A stretch of 5,387 bases of DNA from an uncultured Pedobacter sp. (lineage in GTDB: Bacteria > Bacteroidota > Bacteroidia > Sphingobacteriales > Sphingobacteriaceae). Made by a program: the position numbers and the translations under genes. Below are positions 5,034 to 5,387 of the stretch, piece after piece. Below the pieces are notes generated by a model. It was given only the letters and a program-made list of their open reading frames with translations, had not been told where the DNA came from and ran no database searches. Numbering within the stretch: the stretch's first letter is position 1; each line of letters opens with the position of its first letter. The stretch is from positions 1 through 5,387 of the forward strand of contig CAMLDJ010000354.1 of NCBI GenBank assembly GCA_946478755.1, given 5' to 3'.

Positions 5034-5387
5034 ATGCAAATAAAAGGAAAAACGGTACTGATAACCGGTGGGGCATCAGGTATCGGGCTGGAAGCAGCAA
5101 AACAATTTTTGGCTAATGGCGCCAACGTAATCATTACTGGTAGAAACCAAGGGAAATTAGATGATGCCAAGAAACTATATCCGGCAATCATAGCCATTGA
5201 AAGTGATGTCTCAGAAGCCGATGATGCACAAAAGCTTTTTAACCAGGTGCAGCAATTGGGCGGTATTGATATATTATACAATAATGCAGGTGTTTTAACT
5301 GATCCAATCAATCTTGGTATATCAAATGGGCAGCATTTTGAGGGTGCGGAATATGAAATGAACGTCAATTACCTGGGGGTGATCCGG
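5034..5387 (+). CDS. Second short-chain dehydrogenase/reductase, 3' end outside window (DltE-like)
   Basis: The first 118 codons are present and the frame is open to the window edge. The start ATG at 5034 is 23 bases after the previous stop, so the two SDR genes are probably one transcript. The Rossmann motif TGGASGIG is at 11-18. Arg37 in TGRN suggests NADP(H), SDV at 57-59 is the adenine contact and NNAG is at 83-86. MNVNYLG (109-115) carries the structural or catalytic Asn112. The Ser-Tyr-Lys part of the active site lies beyond the window. The opening (KGKTVLITGGASGIGLEAAK) and the insert after NNAG resemble SDRs annotated as DltE-like. Despite that name, no D-alanylation genes are visible here. 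It is clearly divergent from the first SDR (TGGASGIG versus TGASSGIG, different segment after NNAG), so the pair is not a recent duplication. Confidence 0.88.
   Translation, partial: MQIKGKTVLITGGASGIGLEAAKQFLANGANVIITGRNQGKLDDAKKLYPAIIAIESDVSEADDAQKLFNQVQQLGGIDILYNNAGVLTDPINLGISNGQHFEGAEYEMNVNYLGVIR

Noticed and set aside
4904..5368. 154-residue open frame on the minus strand
   Set aside because: It is antisense to the two SDR genes, whose plus-strand translation shows clear family motifs. The second SDR has no stop inside the window, which makes the shadow look more prominent.
1..5387. CRISPR array, insertion sequence, or rRNA gene
   Set aside because: There are no regularly spaced repeats with unique spacers, no transposase frame with terminal repeats, and no rRNA-like sequence. 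The four 16-base repeats are irregularly spaced and promoter-linked.

Overview
The window looks like Bacteroidota DNA, most likely from the Pedobacter/Mucilaginibacter-type Sphingobacteriaceae. It is AT-rich, its starts lack strong Shine-Dalgarno sequences, one start is preceded by a Bacteroidota-type -7 box (TAnnTTTG), and its lipoproteins carry Bacteroidota-style signals. The genus is inference.

Left part (1-1490): the 3' three quarters of an HlyD-type periplasmic adaptor gene, cut by the window edge, is followed by about 470 bases with no convincing gene. Then comes a 23-base fragment matching the T-arm and 3' acceptor strand of a tRNA, best read as tRNA-Asp, with a strong hairpin terminator behind it. 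No 5' half of the tRNA is present. This is what the distal attachment site of an integrated element looks like. On that reading the HlyD gene lies inside the element, and the DNA right of about 1434 is the older chromosome.

Middle part (1591-3010, minus strand): a lipoprotein-anchored GH11 endo-1,4-beta-xylanase with both catalytic glutamates is followed by a small lipoprotein of unknown function. A GC-rich hairpin lies between them.

Right part (3170-5387): a decayed fragment of a second HlyD adaptor gene lies in the intergenic region. It is followed by a TetR-family repressor gene and two short-chain dehydrogenase/reductase (SDR) genes in a row; the second SDR gene runs off the window. A 16-base motif, AAATATACTAAAAAGT, occurs four times: twice as an exact inverted pair in front of the TetR gene and twice between TetR and the first SDR gene. 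This forms a neat self-contained regulon: a TetR repressor that probably represses itself and the SDR operon, with an unknown ligand.

No wholly new system is evident. The most useful observations are the four-copy operator, the tRNA-derived attachment site and the HlyD gene remnant on the far side of it.
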